Source: Fidelibacterota bacterium UBA7300
Lineage (GTDB): Bacteria; Fidelibacterota; Marinisomatia; Marinisomatales; UBA2128
Assembly (NCBI GenBank): GCA_002471865.1
Contig: DKQU01000107.1
Location: 1 to 17,824, forward strand
Reading direction: 5' to 3'
Length of the DNA: 17,824 nucleotides
Below the pieces are notes generated by a model. That model saw nothing but the letters and a program-made list of their open reading frames with translations. It searched no databases and had not been told where the DNA came from. Each line of letters opens with the position of its first letter. Positions within the stretch are counted from its first letter, which is position 1. This document shows positions 1 to 6,445 of this stretch, piece after piece. Made by a program: the position numbers and the translations under genes.

Positions 1-63
1 AATCCATATAATCCCCGGAATAATAGACAATACCCCATAAATTATATTTCTTAGAATTCTCAT
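1..63 (-). CDS. Possible 5' end of a small or membrane-anchored protein, cut by the window edge
   Basis: An ATG at 63-61 opens a frame that stays open for 21 codons to the edge. It reads MRILRNIIYG followed by VLSIIPGIIWI: two arginines, then an uninterrupted hydrophobic run. This is what the start of an inner-membrane protein or an uncleaved signal anchor looks like. It begins 27 nt after the ctaA stop on the same strand, so it would be the next gene of the oxidase operon. Oxidase assembly factors such as SCO1/SenC often sit here, but nothing visible identifies the family. There is no convincing ribosome binding site, only a weak TGAG just before the ATG. Treat it as a plausible partial gene. 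Confidence 0.35.
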   Translation of the reverse strand, partial: MRILRNIIYGVLSIIPGIIWI

Positions 64-90
64 ACTCAGTGAATTAGTGTAGAAGAACTA

Positions 91-1125
91 TTAGTGCTCC
101 GTTCGTATTAGATTAAGCAATCCATAACACCGCAGGGAAAGAAACGAGGCGCTTCCAAGCATAAGTGCACCTACCCAAACGTGGAATGTGGTAATCACAG
201 GATTCCGAAAAGACCAAATCACAAAAGCTGCAAGCGTAATTTGGCCAACTAACAATACAAGAAGCAGCACAGGAGGCAATAGTAATTTTTTATGATCTCT
301 GTAAAACTGTAGTGCCTTGATAAAAAGGCCTATTATTCCAATACTAACCGCAACAGCACCTACTCTGTGAAGAAAATGAATGATAATCTGAGACATGGTT
401 ATTTCATCCAACCCATGCCACCAACGCCGGGAATTGATAGACTCTAATGCAACTCCAAATGAAGGGATAACTCTTCCATCCACCAAAGGAAAGTCAAGTA
501 TTGCCAAACCTGAACCCGAATGTCTCATGAGAGCACCCAGAATCAACTGCAGGTAGATTAGCCCAGTTACAACCAGACTCCATTTAAAGAGCGATTGATT
601 TTGTTCGTGTTCAATCTTCGCCACTCTTTCGGTCCATTCCCGGGATAGGAAATAGGCAATGGCGATAGTCATACAGAAAAAAGTCTGTGCCAAAATTCCG
701 TGGGTCATTGACACCCCCAGCGGAAGATACGTGAGCACCGTAATACCACCGAGAATTCCTTGAGCTATCACAACTACCAAAGCGATCCAGCCCAGGCGTT
801 TTAACCATTGGCGAGATTCCTTACTCCAGAGCCAAAACGCCAAAACTAGCATCAAGAAACCCACTACTGTTGCGATCATCCGGTGGGTGTGTTCATAGAG
901 AATCCCCCCTACCATATCAGACCATGGGAATGTGAACATGAATTGACCGTAGGTATTTGGCCAATCAGGGACGGAGAGTCCGGAGCCGGTGCTGGTTACA
1001 AGACCGCCGACAAAGATAAGGAGCAGTGTGGCAAAGGTAGTTATACCGGCAAAGCGCCGAAGCCACACAGATGGACTGGGATTTTTCTTATAATGTGAAG
1101 AATCTAAAATTGGATTATCGGGCAC
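91..1125 (-). CDS. ctaA: Heme A synthase (COX15/CtaA family)
   Basis: A 344-residue polytopic membrane protein that oxidises the C8 methyl of heme O to the formyl of heme A, the cofactor of the oxidase encoded upstream. Visible family signatures are GGLVTSTGSGLSVPDWP (about 40-56), EHTHR (78-82), HGILAQ (142-147), a second-half repeat of the first motif at RHSGSGLAILDFP (201-213), HFLHRVGA (250-257) and TTFHVWVGA (312-320). The candidate heme ligands are His81, His142, His253 and His315, arranged in the two pseudo-symmetric four-helix halves known for the family. About eight membrane helices are seen and the length is normal. The only reasonable start is a GTG at 1125; no clear Shine-Dalgarno precedes it, so the N-terminus is tentative. 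It lies 31 nt after coxB and probably depends on the operon promoter. It partners ctaB at 5442-6335. Confidence 0.95.
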   Translation of the reverse strand: MPDNPILDSSHYKKNPSPSVWLRRFAGITTFATLLLIFVGGLVTSTGSGLSVPDWPNTYGQFMFTFPWSDMVGGILYEHTHRMIATVVGFLMLVLAFWLWSKESRQWLKRLGWIALVVVIAQGILGGITVLTYLPLGVSMTHGILAQTFFCMTIAIAYFLSREWTERVAKIEHEQNQSLFKWSLVVTGLIYLQLILGALMRHSGSGLAILDFPLVDGRVIPSFGVALESINSRRWWHGLDEITMSQIIIHFLHRVGAVAVSIGIIGLFIKALQFYRDHKKLLLPPVLLLVLLVGQITLAAFVIWSFRNPVITTFHVWVGALMLGSASFLSLRCYGLLNLIRTEH

Positions 1126-1156
1126 AGAGATAATTTACAAAAGAAAAAGATCAGCT

Positions 1157-2092
1157 TTACCAGTCATCCCATTCATCACCGTCGCTGGATTCTTTATCCT
1201 CCAAAGCTATGACGGCCAGTTCATAAGCTTCAGTTGCAAGCTTTTCTGCAGAAATGGAATAACCTGATTTTATCGCCTCTTTGGCGGCTTTGAGCTTTTT
1301 CTCAGCCTCAAAACCATAATCATAGTCATCCAGGACTGCTAATTTAGAGCTGGCTTTGATGAATGACTCATAACCATTGGGAGTGTGAACATAAAGATAT
1401 CCCTTCATACTATAGTGACTATTCCCACACAACTGGGCGCATGCAATCTCCGAGTAGCCAGTCTGGGTAGGTTTGAAAGAAATGGGAATTCTCATGCCGG
1501 GGACGGCGTCTTGTTTTACACGGAATATAGGCAGGAATAAACTGTGGATTACATCTCTCGATGAAAGATATATAACAGCATCTCGATTCACTGGTAGGTG
1601 AATCTCATTAAAGAGCATAATGTCATCAAGTGCTGTAGCATCAGACCGGTCTAATCCGATGAAATTTTGAGATTCATCATTTATGAGATCTATTCGGGAA
1701 GGTCCGAAAATATTATCATCACCAGCGTAGTGCATATTCCATTGAAACTGCTGAGCTACCACCTGTATATGAACGGCATCTTTGTCATCCGGAGCTGGAA
1801 TATCGTTTACCCTCTCCTCCCACACTGGAAAAGCAAATCCGATAAGTATGGCAGCCTCAATAATCGCTACGCCGCCTTCCAGATAACTTGAAATGTGGCT
1901 CTTGACGCCCTTGTAGTCTGCTTTTGGATTACGTGAACGACGAAAACGAATCAGTGTATAAATAAAAAATGGCGCCCAGATGAAGAAGAGAACAAACATC
2001 AAAATATGAATCCACTCGATAGTGGCGTCAATTCCCACTCCCTGAACTGAGAAATTCTCCGGCAGACCGAGTTTATGCAGTAGTTCTAACAT
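1157..2092 (-). CDS. ctaC: Cytochrome c oxidase subunit II (CuA subunit) with acidic C-terminal extension
   Basis: A 311-residue subunit II that takes electrons from a periplasmic carrier into the binuclear CuA centre. Two membrane helices (about 29-50 and 72-92) precede the cupredoxin domain. The CuA ligands are all present: His183 (DVIHSLFLP), Cys218, Cys222, His226 and Met229 (CAQLCGNSHYSM). The Glu of the usual CSE-C motif is Gln220. The aromatic electron-entry stretch is the QFxW variant (QQFQWNMHY, 114-122). No CxxCH is present, so this is not a caa3-type fused subunit II. Instead, after about residue 245 there is a roughly 65-residue charged extension with two likely helices (262-275, 281-298) ending in GDEWDDW, which resembles the tail of the octaheme cytochrome at 7904-10915. 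The ATG start lies 5 nt after the preceding stop, with GAGGG inside the end of that gene. Placement after subunits I, III and IV is the reverse of the common coxB-first order. Confidence 0.95.
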   Translation of the reverse strand: MLELLHKLGLPENFSVQGVGIDATIEWIHILMFVLFFIWAPFFIYTLIRFRRSRNPKADYKGVKSHISSYLEGGVAIIEAAILIGFAFPVWEERVNDIPAPDDKDAVHIQVVAQQFQWNMHYAGDDNIFGPSRIDLINDESQNFIGLDRSDATALDDIMLFNEIHLPVNRDAVIYLSSRDVIHSLFLPIFRVKQDAVPGMRIPISFKPTQTGYSEIACAQLCGNSHYSMKGYLYVHTPNGYESFIKASSKLAVLDDYDYGFEAEKKLKAAKEAIKSGYSISAEKLATEAYELAVIALEDKESSDGDEWDDW

Positions 2093-2097
2093 GAACT

Positions 2098-2349
2098 TTA
2101 GCCCTCACTTTCCTCTATCGAATTATCATTCAATTTTTCTCTAAGAATCCTGGCTCTCCGACGAATTACTAAAAACATCGTCCCAGCCATACCCATTACA
2201 CTACCTGTGACTCCCAACAAAGTCAAAATAGCCATATTCATCCCTTCTGTCATGGGTGCATCGGAAGCACCAAAACAGGTGGCACAAGCAGAAAGATTAT
2301 CCATTAACAGAGTAATTGTAAGTAAAGTTAGAAAAACAATTCTTGTCAT
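2098..2349 (-). CDS. Small conserved-looking membrane protein of the oxidase operon (CATC motif)
   Basis: An 83-residue protein of unknown function. Residues 1-21 form a hydrophobic signal or anchor, followed by Ala-Cys-Ala-Thr-Cys-Phe-Gly (a CxxC pair at about 22-25), then GASDAPMTEGMNMAIL and a second hydrophobic helix (about 38-62) with many Gly and Met, a basic stop-transfer cluster (RRRAR) and an acidic cytoplasmic tail. The CxxC just outside the first helix would be periplasmic, where it could bind copper or act in thiol chemistry during CuA or CuB assembly; that is inference from position only. Its ATG overlaps the stop of the upstream ORF in an ATGA arrangement and coxB starts 5 nt after its stop, so it is embedded in the translationally coupled oxidase operon. 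Similar short CxxCFGASDxPM proteins are, from memory, found beside oxidase genes in related phyla. Confidence 0.75.
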   Translation of the reverse strand: MTRIVFLTLLTITLLMDNLSACATCFGASDAPMTEGMNMAILTLLGVTGSVMGMAGTMFLVIRRRARILREKLNDNSIEESEG

Positions 2350-2540
2350 AGATAACCCACCCCTTTGTGCTTCTTCAGGAAATTGAACAAATAAAACATG
2401 AGTCCTAAACCAGCTAGAGAAGAGAATAGTCCGAAAACAGTGTAATTTTCAGCTGCATGTACAAAACTCCATGCGGCAAATCCTGCACAAGATATTATGG
2501 ACAAGACAATAAAGAATATGTGAAACGCTTTAAGAGACAT
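2346..2540 (-). CDS. Small two-helix membrane protein of the oxidase operon
   Basis: A 64-residue protein (starting MSLKAFHIFFIVLS) with two hydrophobic helices (about 5-24 and 32-51) and a basic end (KKHKGVGYL). The frame can be extended to a further upstream Met at 2579, but the ATG at 2540 is preferred: GTGGGGA lies about 5 nt upstream, and the longer start would overlap the subunit IV gene by about 50 nt rather than 11. Its stop overlaps the next start (ATGA). The function is unknown. Its position between subunit IV and subunit II suggests an accessory oxidase subunit or assembly factor. The composition is like its neighbours and there is no sign of transfer. Confidence 0.72.
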   Translation of the reverse strand: MSLKAFHIFFIVLSIISCAGFAAWSFVHAAENYTVFGLFSSLAGLGLMFYLFNFLKKHKGVGYL

Positions 2541-2835
2541 GAATCCCCACTTGATCATTAACCGTGAAAAGAGTAACAAACATCAACACTAGAAAGAGTA
2601 ATGCTGTCACACCTAGCAAGATATAAATAAATTTCTTTTCAGATAAAAGATGCATAAAAATCGACGCGACTAGAGACCCTTTTACGGTGGCAATTATTAC
2701 AGCAATCACAATCGCAGACACAACACCTACTTGAAGATAGGAAGCGCCTACAGTTATAACAGTGAGTATGGCTAAAGCCCCAAACACCATTATATAGTTT
2801 CTTATATTTTTCTGAATGCTTTCTATGTTATCCAT
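2530..2835 (-). CDS. ctaF: Cytochrome c oxidase subunit IV (prokaryotic COX4 type)
   Basis: A 101-residue protein with three predicted membrane helices (about 13-33, 36-60 and 69-91). The family signature is KGSLVASIFMHL (52-63), matching the VKAxLVxxFFMHL-type motif of the small fourth subunit of bacterial aa3/caa3 oxidases. This subunit is non-catalytic and stabilises the subunit I/II/III core. The start is well supported: an ATG at 2835 preceded by GGGAGGAG at 3 nt. It starts 9 nt after subunit III and its end overlaps the following small gene by 11 nt, so translation is probably coupled. Confidence 0.9.
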   Translation of the reverse strand: MDNIESIQKNIRNYIMVFGALAILTVITVGASYLQVGVVSAIVIAVIIATVKGSLVASIFMHLLSEKKFIYILLGVTALLFLVLMFVTLFTVNDQVGIHVS

Positions 2836-2844
2836 TGCTCCTCC

Positions 2845-3438
2845 CTATAACAGGTAAAGTACGGGGAACAGAAATATCCATACAAGATCCACAAAATGCC
2901 AATAAAGCCCAGCAACTTCTACCCTGTTCGTAAAACGTTCAGGTTCTGTTTCCCACATTTTGCTTCCTGGTCCCCAGAAATAAATATTCACTATTACACC
3001 TCCCAGAACATGAAGTGCATGCAATCCAGTCAGTGTGAAATAAATAGCCAGAAACGTACTCTCGCTTGGATAGAGATGATGCTCAAACTTGGGTAGATAT
3101 TCAAATACTACCTTTACAATCAAGAACACCAGACCCAGAAAATAGGTGAGAAACATGTACATCTTGAACTTGCTTAAATTATTTATTTTTAATGCAGCCC
3201 ATGAGAGAACCATAGTAACACTTGATGCAATTAGAGCCATAGTATTGAATGTTCCAATAGGTACGCTTAGTATAGAGGAACCTTCCGGCCATACAATTGA
3301 ACCGGTTCTTAGAAGGACATATGCGGAAAACAGACCTCCGAAGAGCATCACTTCCGATGCTAAAAAGAGCCAGATCCCTATCTTGGCATTATGTAAGCCA
3401 GTATCGGGTCTGGGTTCAACTGTGTAAGGTATCTGCAT
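2845..3438 (-). CDS. ctaE: Cytochrome c oxidase subunit III (five-helix form)
   Basis: A 197-residue subunit III. Recognisable stretches are the opening PYTVEPRPDTGLHNAKIG, the IWLFLASEVMLFGGLFSAYVLLR helix with its conserved Glu, GLHALHVLGG (about 138-147) and the terminal RVEVAGLYWHFVDLVWIFLFPVLYLL. The length matches the five-helix form common in bacterial aa3/caa3 oxidases, lacking the first two helices of the seven-helix mitochondrial type. It supports proton uptake and stability of subunit I. The ATG at 3438 lies 3 nt after the subunit I stop, with GAAGG directly before the ATG and GAGG slightly upstream, overlapping the end of subunit I; this is typical of coupled translation. Confidence 0.95.
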   Translation of the reverse strand: MQIPYTVEPRPDTGLHNAKIGIWLFLASEVMLFGGLFSAYVLLRTGSIVWPEGSSILSVPIGTFNTMALIASSVTMVLSWAALKINNLSKFKMYMFLTYFLGLVFLIVKVVFEYLPKFEHHLYPSESTFLAIYFTLTGLHALHVLGGVIVNIYFWGPGSKMWETEPERFTNRVEVAGLYWHFVDLVWIFLFPVLYLL

Positions 3439-3441
3439 CCT

Positions 3442-5295
3442 TCATTTAACCTCTTTTTGATTCTGCGGAATAAAATCCGTAGATGCTTCAGGCACGCTGT
3501 ATTCATAAGCCGCCCGGTAAACTTCAGGCACTTTGTCGAAATTTCCATGCTCGATGGGCGGTGATGACGCAGCAGACCACTCCAATGTGGTAGCCTTCCA
3601 AGGATTAGAGCCAGCATCTTTCCCATTACGCAGACTTAGCACAAAATTGATAATAAAAACAATCTGCATCAGACCCAATCCCCACGCAGAATAAGACATT
3701 ACCTCGTTCCAGAATAACACATCTTGAGCATGTAGGTAAGATTCTCCTCCATCATAAAGCCTCCTGGATATACCTGCTAAACCTTGTATGAACATTGGAA
3801 GGAAAATGCCGTTTATGAAAATCATTGACCCCCAGAAATGAATTTTGCCCAACAGTTCATCCATCATTTTACCAGTCACCTTTGGGAACCAATAATATAT
3901 ACCGGCAAATAGCGCAAAAATCGTTCCCGGAGCAACAACATAGTGAAAATGTCCAATAACATAATAAGTATCATGTAAATATATATCCGAAGATGCCAAT
4001 CCAAGTGGCAGGCCAGTTAAGCCACCGATGCCAAACATGGGTAGAAATCCCAGTGCAAACAACATTGGAGTGTTAAACCGGATGGAACCTCCCCATAAAG
4101 AAATGAAAAAAGCAGATAAAATTATGACGGATGGAATAGAGATAATCATTGTCGTTGTTTGAAAAAATGCCGTCATAGTGGTACCCATTCCTGTCAAATA
4201 CATGTGGTGTGCCCAGACGATAAAGGACATAATACCTAGGAAGATTGAAGCGAAAACCATGGATCGATACCCCCAAAGAGGTTTTCGTGTGTTGTTCGCA
4301 ATAATTTCTGCTACAATGCCCATTGCAGGAAGTATCAATACGTAAACTTCAGGATGAGCCAGGAACCAGAAAAGGTGTTGCCATAAAAGTGGGCTCCCGC
4401 CACCACTTACCGGTAAAGGTCCTGTTCCCACATAAAGACCACTCGGCAAAAAGAAGCTAGTGCCAACCAGCCGGTCCATGAGTTGCAGAACACCCGCCGC
4501 TTCCAGAGGTGGGAAAGCCAAAAGCAGGAGAAAAGCCGTCACAAACTGGGTCCAAACAAAAAATGGTAATCTCATCCAGGTTAAACCTTTAGCCCTGAGC
4601 TGGATAACAGTTGTTATGAAATTTATTGAACCAAGTAAAGAGGATGTAATGAGGAGTACCATTCCAAAAAGCCAGACTGTTTGACCTGTGGTAGCGAGGT
4701 CAGAGAGTGGTGGATAAGAAGTCCATCCTGAATTGGCCGCACCACCCGGTACGAAAAAACTGACGAGCATGGTAATACCACCCAAAAAATAGCTCCAGTA
4801 ACTAACCATATTAATTTTGGGGAAAGCCATATCCGGTGCACCAATCTGTAGAGGTAATACATAATTCCCCAAACCACCTACAAGCAAAGGTACAACCCCA
4901 AGGAAAATCATTATCGTTCCATGCATGGCACCCAGAGAATTATAAAAATCAGGCGTCATGATACCTTCCGGCATCCTTCCCTCGCCAGATGTGAGATATA
5001 TTAAAATCCATGTCATGAAAAGGAAGATAATACCAGAAAGGGTAATCAAATTTTTCTTAGAATGAAACAATCCAATCAGTGTAATAACAACACCAAGTAA
5101 AGCGATCACCCAAATAAAACCATCTGCAGGAATGGGCTTTCCAGGGTAAGCAAGCTGCCATCGCATGATCATCATCAAAGCAAAACCGAAAAGCAGAAAA
5201 AAGAGCGCTGTAAAAGCATACTGTAAACCAATGACCTTGTGGTCTTGGGAAAAGATATATTTTGTCCAGATAGATTCTCTGCTTATTTCAGTCAT
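3442..5295 (-). CDS. ctaD: Cytochrome c oxidase subunit I, A1-type heme-copper oxidase lacking the K-channel lysine
   Basis: A 617-residue, 12-helix catalytic subunit reducing O2 at heme a3/CuB. Ligands seen: His125 (GAMHGTIMIF) and His451 for heme a, His449 for heme a3, and His314, His363 and His364 for CuB. The cross-linked Tyr318 and the A1-defining Glu316 are in HPEVY. The D-channel entrance is intact (Asp155, Asn144, Asn162 in GNYVLPLQIGAPDMAFPKIN). By ungapped eye alignment with bovine and Paracoccus enzymes, the K-channel Lys is Ile392 (IPSVIIL instead of IPTGVKV) and the K-channel Ser is Ala329. The start is the ATG at 5295, directly before the typical ESIWTKYIFSQDHKVIG beginning; a TTG at 5403 would add 36 atypical residues across a putative operator and is rejected. 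No good ribosome binding site precedes 5295. The gene follows ctaB after 146 nt containing regulatory sequence. Confidence 0.97.
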   Translation of the reverse strand: MTEISRESIWTKYIFSQDHKVIGLQYAFTALFFLLFGFALMMIMRWQLAYPGKPIPADGFIWVIALLGVVITLIGLFHSKKNLITLSGIIFLFMTWILIYLTSGEGRMPEGIMTPDFYNSLGAMHGTIMIFLGVVPLLVGGLGNYVLPLQIGAPDMAFPKINMVSYWSYFLGGITMLVSFFVPGGAANSGWTSYPPLSDLATTGQTVWLFGMVLLITSSLLGSINFITTVIQLRAKGLTWMRLPFFVWTQFVTAFLLLLAFPPLEAAGVLQLMDRLVGTSFFLPSGLYVGTGPLPVSGGGSPLLWQHLFWFLAHPEVYVLILPAMGIVAEIIANNTRKPLWGYRSMVFASIFLGIMSFIVWAHHMYLTGMGTTMTAFFQTTTMIISIPSVIILSAFFISLWGGSIRFNTPMLFALGFLPMFGIGGLTGLPLGLASSDIYLHDTYYVIGHFHYVVAPGTIFALFAGIYYWFPKVTGKMMDELLGKIHFWGSMIFINGIFLPMFIQGLAGISRRLYDGGESYLHAQDVLFWNEVMSYSAWGLGLMQIVFIINFVLSLRNGKDAGSNPWKATTLEWSAASSPPIEHGNFDKVPEVYRAAYEYSVPEASTDFIPQNQKEVK

Positions 5296-5340
5296 ATTGT
5301 TTTTGTCTATTATTTCTCTTAATTTTTTCTGGTCTGGGGT

Positions 5341-5365
5341 ATAGTGGACTAATTTAATCCAGATT
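5341..5365. promoter_or_regulatory. Second Rrf2/IscR-like operator candidate, upstream of cox1
   Basis: On the plus strand this stretch starts ATAGTGGACTAA and continues TTTAATCCA. It matches the perfect palindrome upstream of rrf2 (7010-7034) at 19 of 25 positions, counted by eye, and the inner part TGGACTAA-T-TTAATCCA is an 8-bp inverted repeat with one mismatch. The outer right arm has decayed (AGATT instead of ACTAT). It lies in the only sizeable gap between ctaB and cox1, 46 nt upstream of the cox1 start, and overlaps or immediately follows possible promoter elements. This suggests repression or modulation of the oxidase genes by the Rrf2 protein encoded at 6446-6901. Confidence 0.55.
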
Positions 5366-5374
5366 AAGTTAACG

Positions 5375-5403
5375 AATATAGTCTTTACCGTCGGTAAATG
5401 CAA
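5375..5403 (-). promoter_or_regulatory. Candidate promoter for the cox1 operon
   Basis: On the minus strand TTGCAT (5403-5398) is followed after 17 nt by TATATT (5380-5375), a five-of-six -10 box with a poor -35. The predicted transcription start is near 5368, placing the operator-like site 5341-5365 immediately downstream, where a repressor would block elongation or initiation. An alternative pair is TTAATC (5367-5362), 18 nt, TATACC (5343-5338), which would place the operator between the two boxes. Either fits a regulated promoter; neither is proven. Confidence 0.33.
5384..5398. repeat. Short perfect inverted repeat between ctaB and cox1
   Basis: TTTACCG, one central base, CGGTAAA: a 7-bp inverted repeat with no real loop. 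It is not followed by a T-run on the minus strand, so it does not look like a ctaB terminator. It falls in the spacer of the candidate cox1 promoter and could be a binding site for a dimeric regulator. Confidence 0.4.
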
Positions 5404-5441
5404 GTGTTTGAATGCCTGAGTCTGCTATGATTTTCAAAGTT

Positions 5442-6335
5442 TCAATCAATCATCATAAACAACAACAAAGCAGGCAAATACAATACAGAACCTAAGAGCA
5501 ATCGGTGAGCCCACCGGTTTGATCTTTTAACTGCCATACCTATTGTCAGGGCTAGAAATGAAACGCCTATAACTGTTGTTCCAGCCAGATAGGTTTTTCC
5601 CACAATTCCAGTATAGAAAAATCCCAGAGTTAGCACGAGTAGAACAACACTACAGCCGACTGTCCCCAAGAAAGTTATCATCAAGGGAGACCCAGTCATT
5701 CCAATCATTCTGAATCCAGCACGTTGATAATCCTTCCGGTAAATCCAGGCAATGGAAAGAAAATGAGGAATCTGCCACAAGAATAGAACGCCGAACAGCA
5801 TCCACACAACAGGAGAAAGGTCACCTCCTGCTGCAATCCACCCGCCTACTGGGGGGATTGCCCCCGGTATTGCACCGAAAAATAAATTCCAAACAGTCTT
5901 CCTTTTCAGCGGGGTATAAACGAACAAGTAAAAGGAAAGAGTTAAAAGAGAGAGAAAGCTTGTTAGGAGATTAACTGTCATGTACAGGTAAATCATCCCA
6001 AAAAAAGAAATCCCGATGCCGAACACAAGTGCTTTACGAGGGGACAATATCCCTGAAGGTAATGGTCTGGATTGAGTGCGGTGCATCAATGAATCATAAT
6101 TCCGCTCCAAGTATTCATTTAATGTCCCCACACCGCCTGATACAAACGCCGATCCCAAAAGGACGTTGAATAGTAATAAACCGTGGTCAAAGATGGATTC
6201 ACCTTGCTGCTTCATTGCCATTTTAAAACCGATAAAAGTTGCTATCAAAACCAACGCTGTTACGTTTGGTTTGGTGAGTGCCCAGAAACTTTTGAGTTTT
6301 ATCTTCAGGTCAATCTTCTTTGATTTAGAATTCAC
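5442..6335 (-). CDS. ctaB: Protoheme IX farnesyltransferase (heme O synthase)
   Basis: A 297-residue UbiA-superfamily prenyltransferase that transfers farnesyl from farnesyl diphosphate to heme b to make heme O, the substrate of the CtaA encoded at 91-1125. Signatures are the diphosphate-binding region NEYLERNYDSLMHRTQSRPL (73-92; one of the usual Asp residues is Glu77), WNLFFGAIPGAIPPVGGW (about 149-166), and the second motif around YRKDYQRAGFRM, where Lys stands in for one usual Asp. About eight to nine membrane helices are seen and the length is normal. The start is a GTG at 6335: an in-frame stop lies only 21 nt upstream and no ATG is available before residue 39. The GTG overlaps the TGA of a 30-codon ORF (6332-6424) as GTGA, so translation is probably coupled to it. 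Its own Shine-Dalgarno is absent, which fits coupling. Confidence 0.95.
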   Translation of the reverse strand: MNSKSKKIDLKIKLKSFWALTKPNVTALVLIATFIGFKMAMKQQGESIFDHGLLLFNVLLGSAFVSGGVGTLNEYLERNYDSLMHRTQSRPLPSGILSPRKALVFGIGISFFGMIYLYMTVNLLTSFLSLLTLSFYLFVYTPLKRKTVWNLFFGAIPGAIPPVGGWIAAGGDLSPVVWMLFGVLFLWQIPHFLSIAWIYRKDYQRAGFRMIGMTGSPLMITFLGTVGCSVVLLVLTLGFFYTGIVGKTYLAGTTVIGVSFLALTIGMAVKRSNRWAHRLLLGSVLYLPALLLFMMID

Positions 6336-6424
6336 AGATCGAGGGGATGTCTCTCACATATACCCATGATGAGCATACCAAAGAATAAACCCATCACTAA
6401 ACAACTTATTACAGTTATCATCAT
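6332..6424 (-). CDS. 30-residue single-helix membrane peptide upstream of ctaB
   Basis: This short reading frame starts at ATG 6424-6422 (a second ATG follows at once) and ends in TGA at 6334-6332. The product reads MMITVISCLVMGLFFG followed by MLIMGICERHPLDL: one hydrophobic helix (residues 3-22) with Cys8 and Cys23 near its two ends, and a short polar tail. Three things support it as real: GGAG 7 nt before the ATG, a 21-nt gap after the rrf2 stop, and a 4-nt GTGA overlap with ctaB, which otherwise has no ribosome binding site. No family is recognised. By position it could be an accessory factor for heme O synthase or the oxidase; alternatively it may act only as a leader that couples translation of ctaB. 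Confidence 0.55.
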   Translation of the reverse strand: MMITVISCLVMGLFFGMLIMGICERHPLDL

Positions 6425-6445
6425 CGTGCAACTCCATGATTTGAT

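Noticed and set aside
2541..2579. Upstream Met start for the two-helix protein
   Set aside because: It would overlap the subunit IV gene by about 50 nt, while the internal ATG at 2540 has a good GGGGA ribosome binding site.
3442..5295. Subunit I as a nitric oxide reductase rather than an oxidase, given the missing K-channel residues
   Set aside because: Tyr318 next to the CuB histidine is present, Glu316 is kept and a normal CuA subunit II and heme A synthase are encoded with it; these point to O2 reduction.
5296..5403. An upstream TTG start that would lengthen subunit I by 36 residues
   Set aside because: The extra residues do not resemble any oxidase N-terminus, the ATG at 5295 precedes the conserved beginning, and the region carries operator-like and promoter-like sequence.
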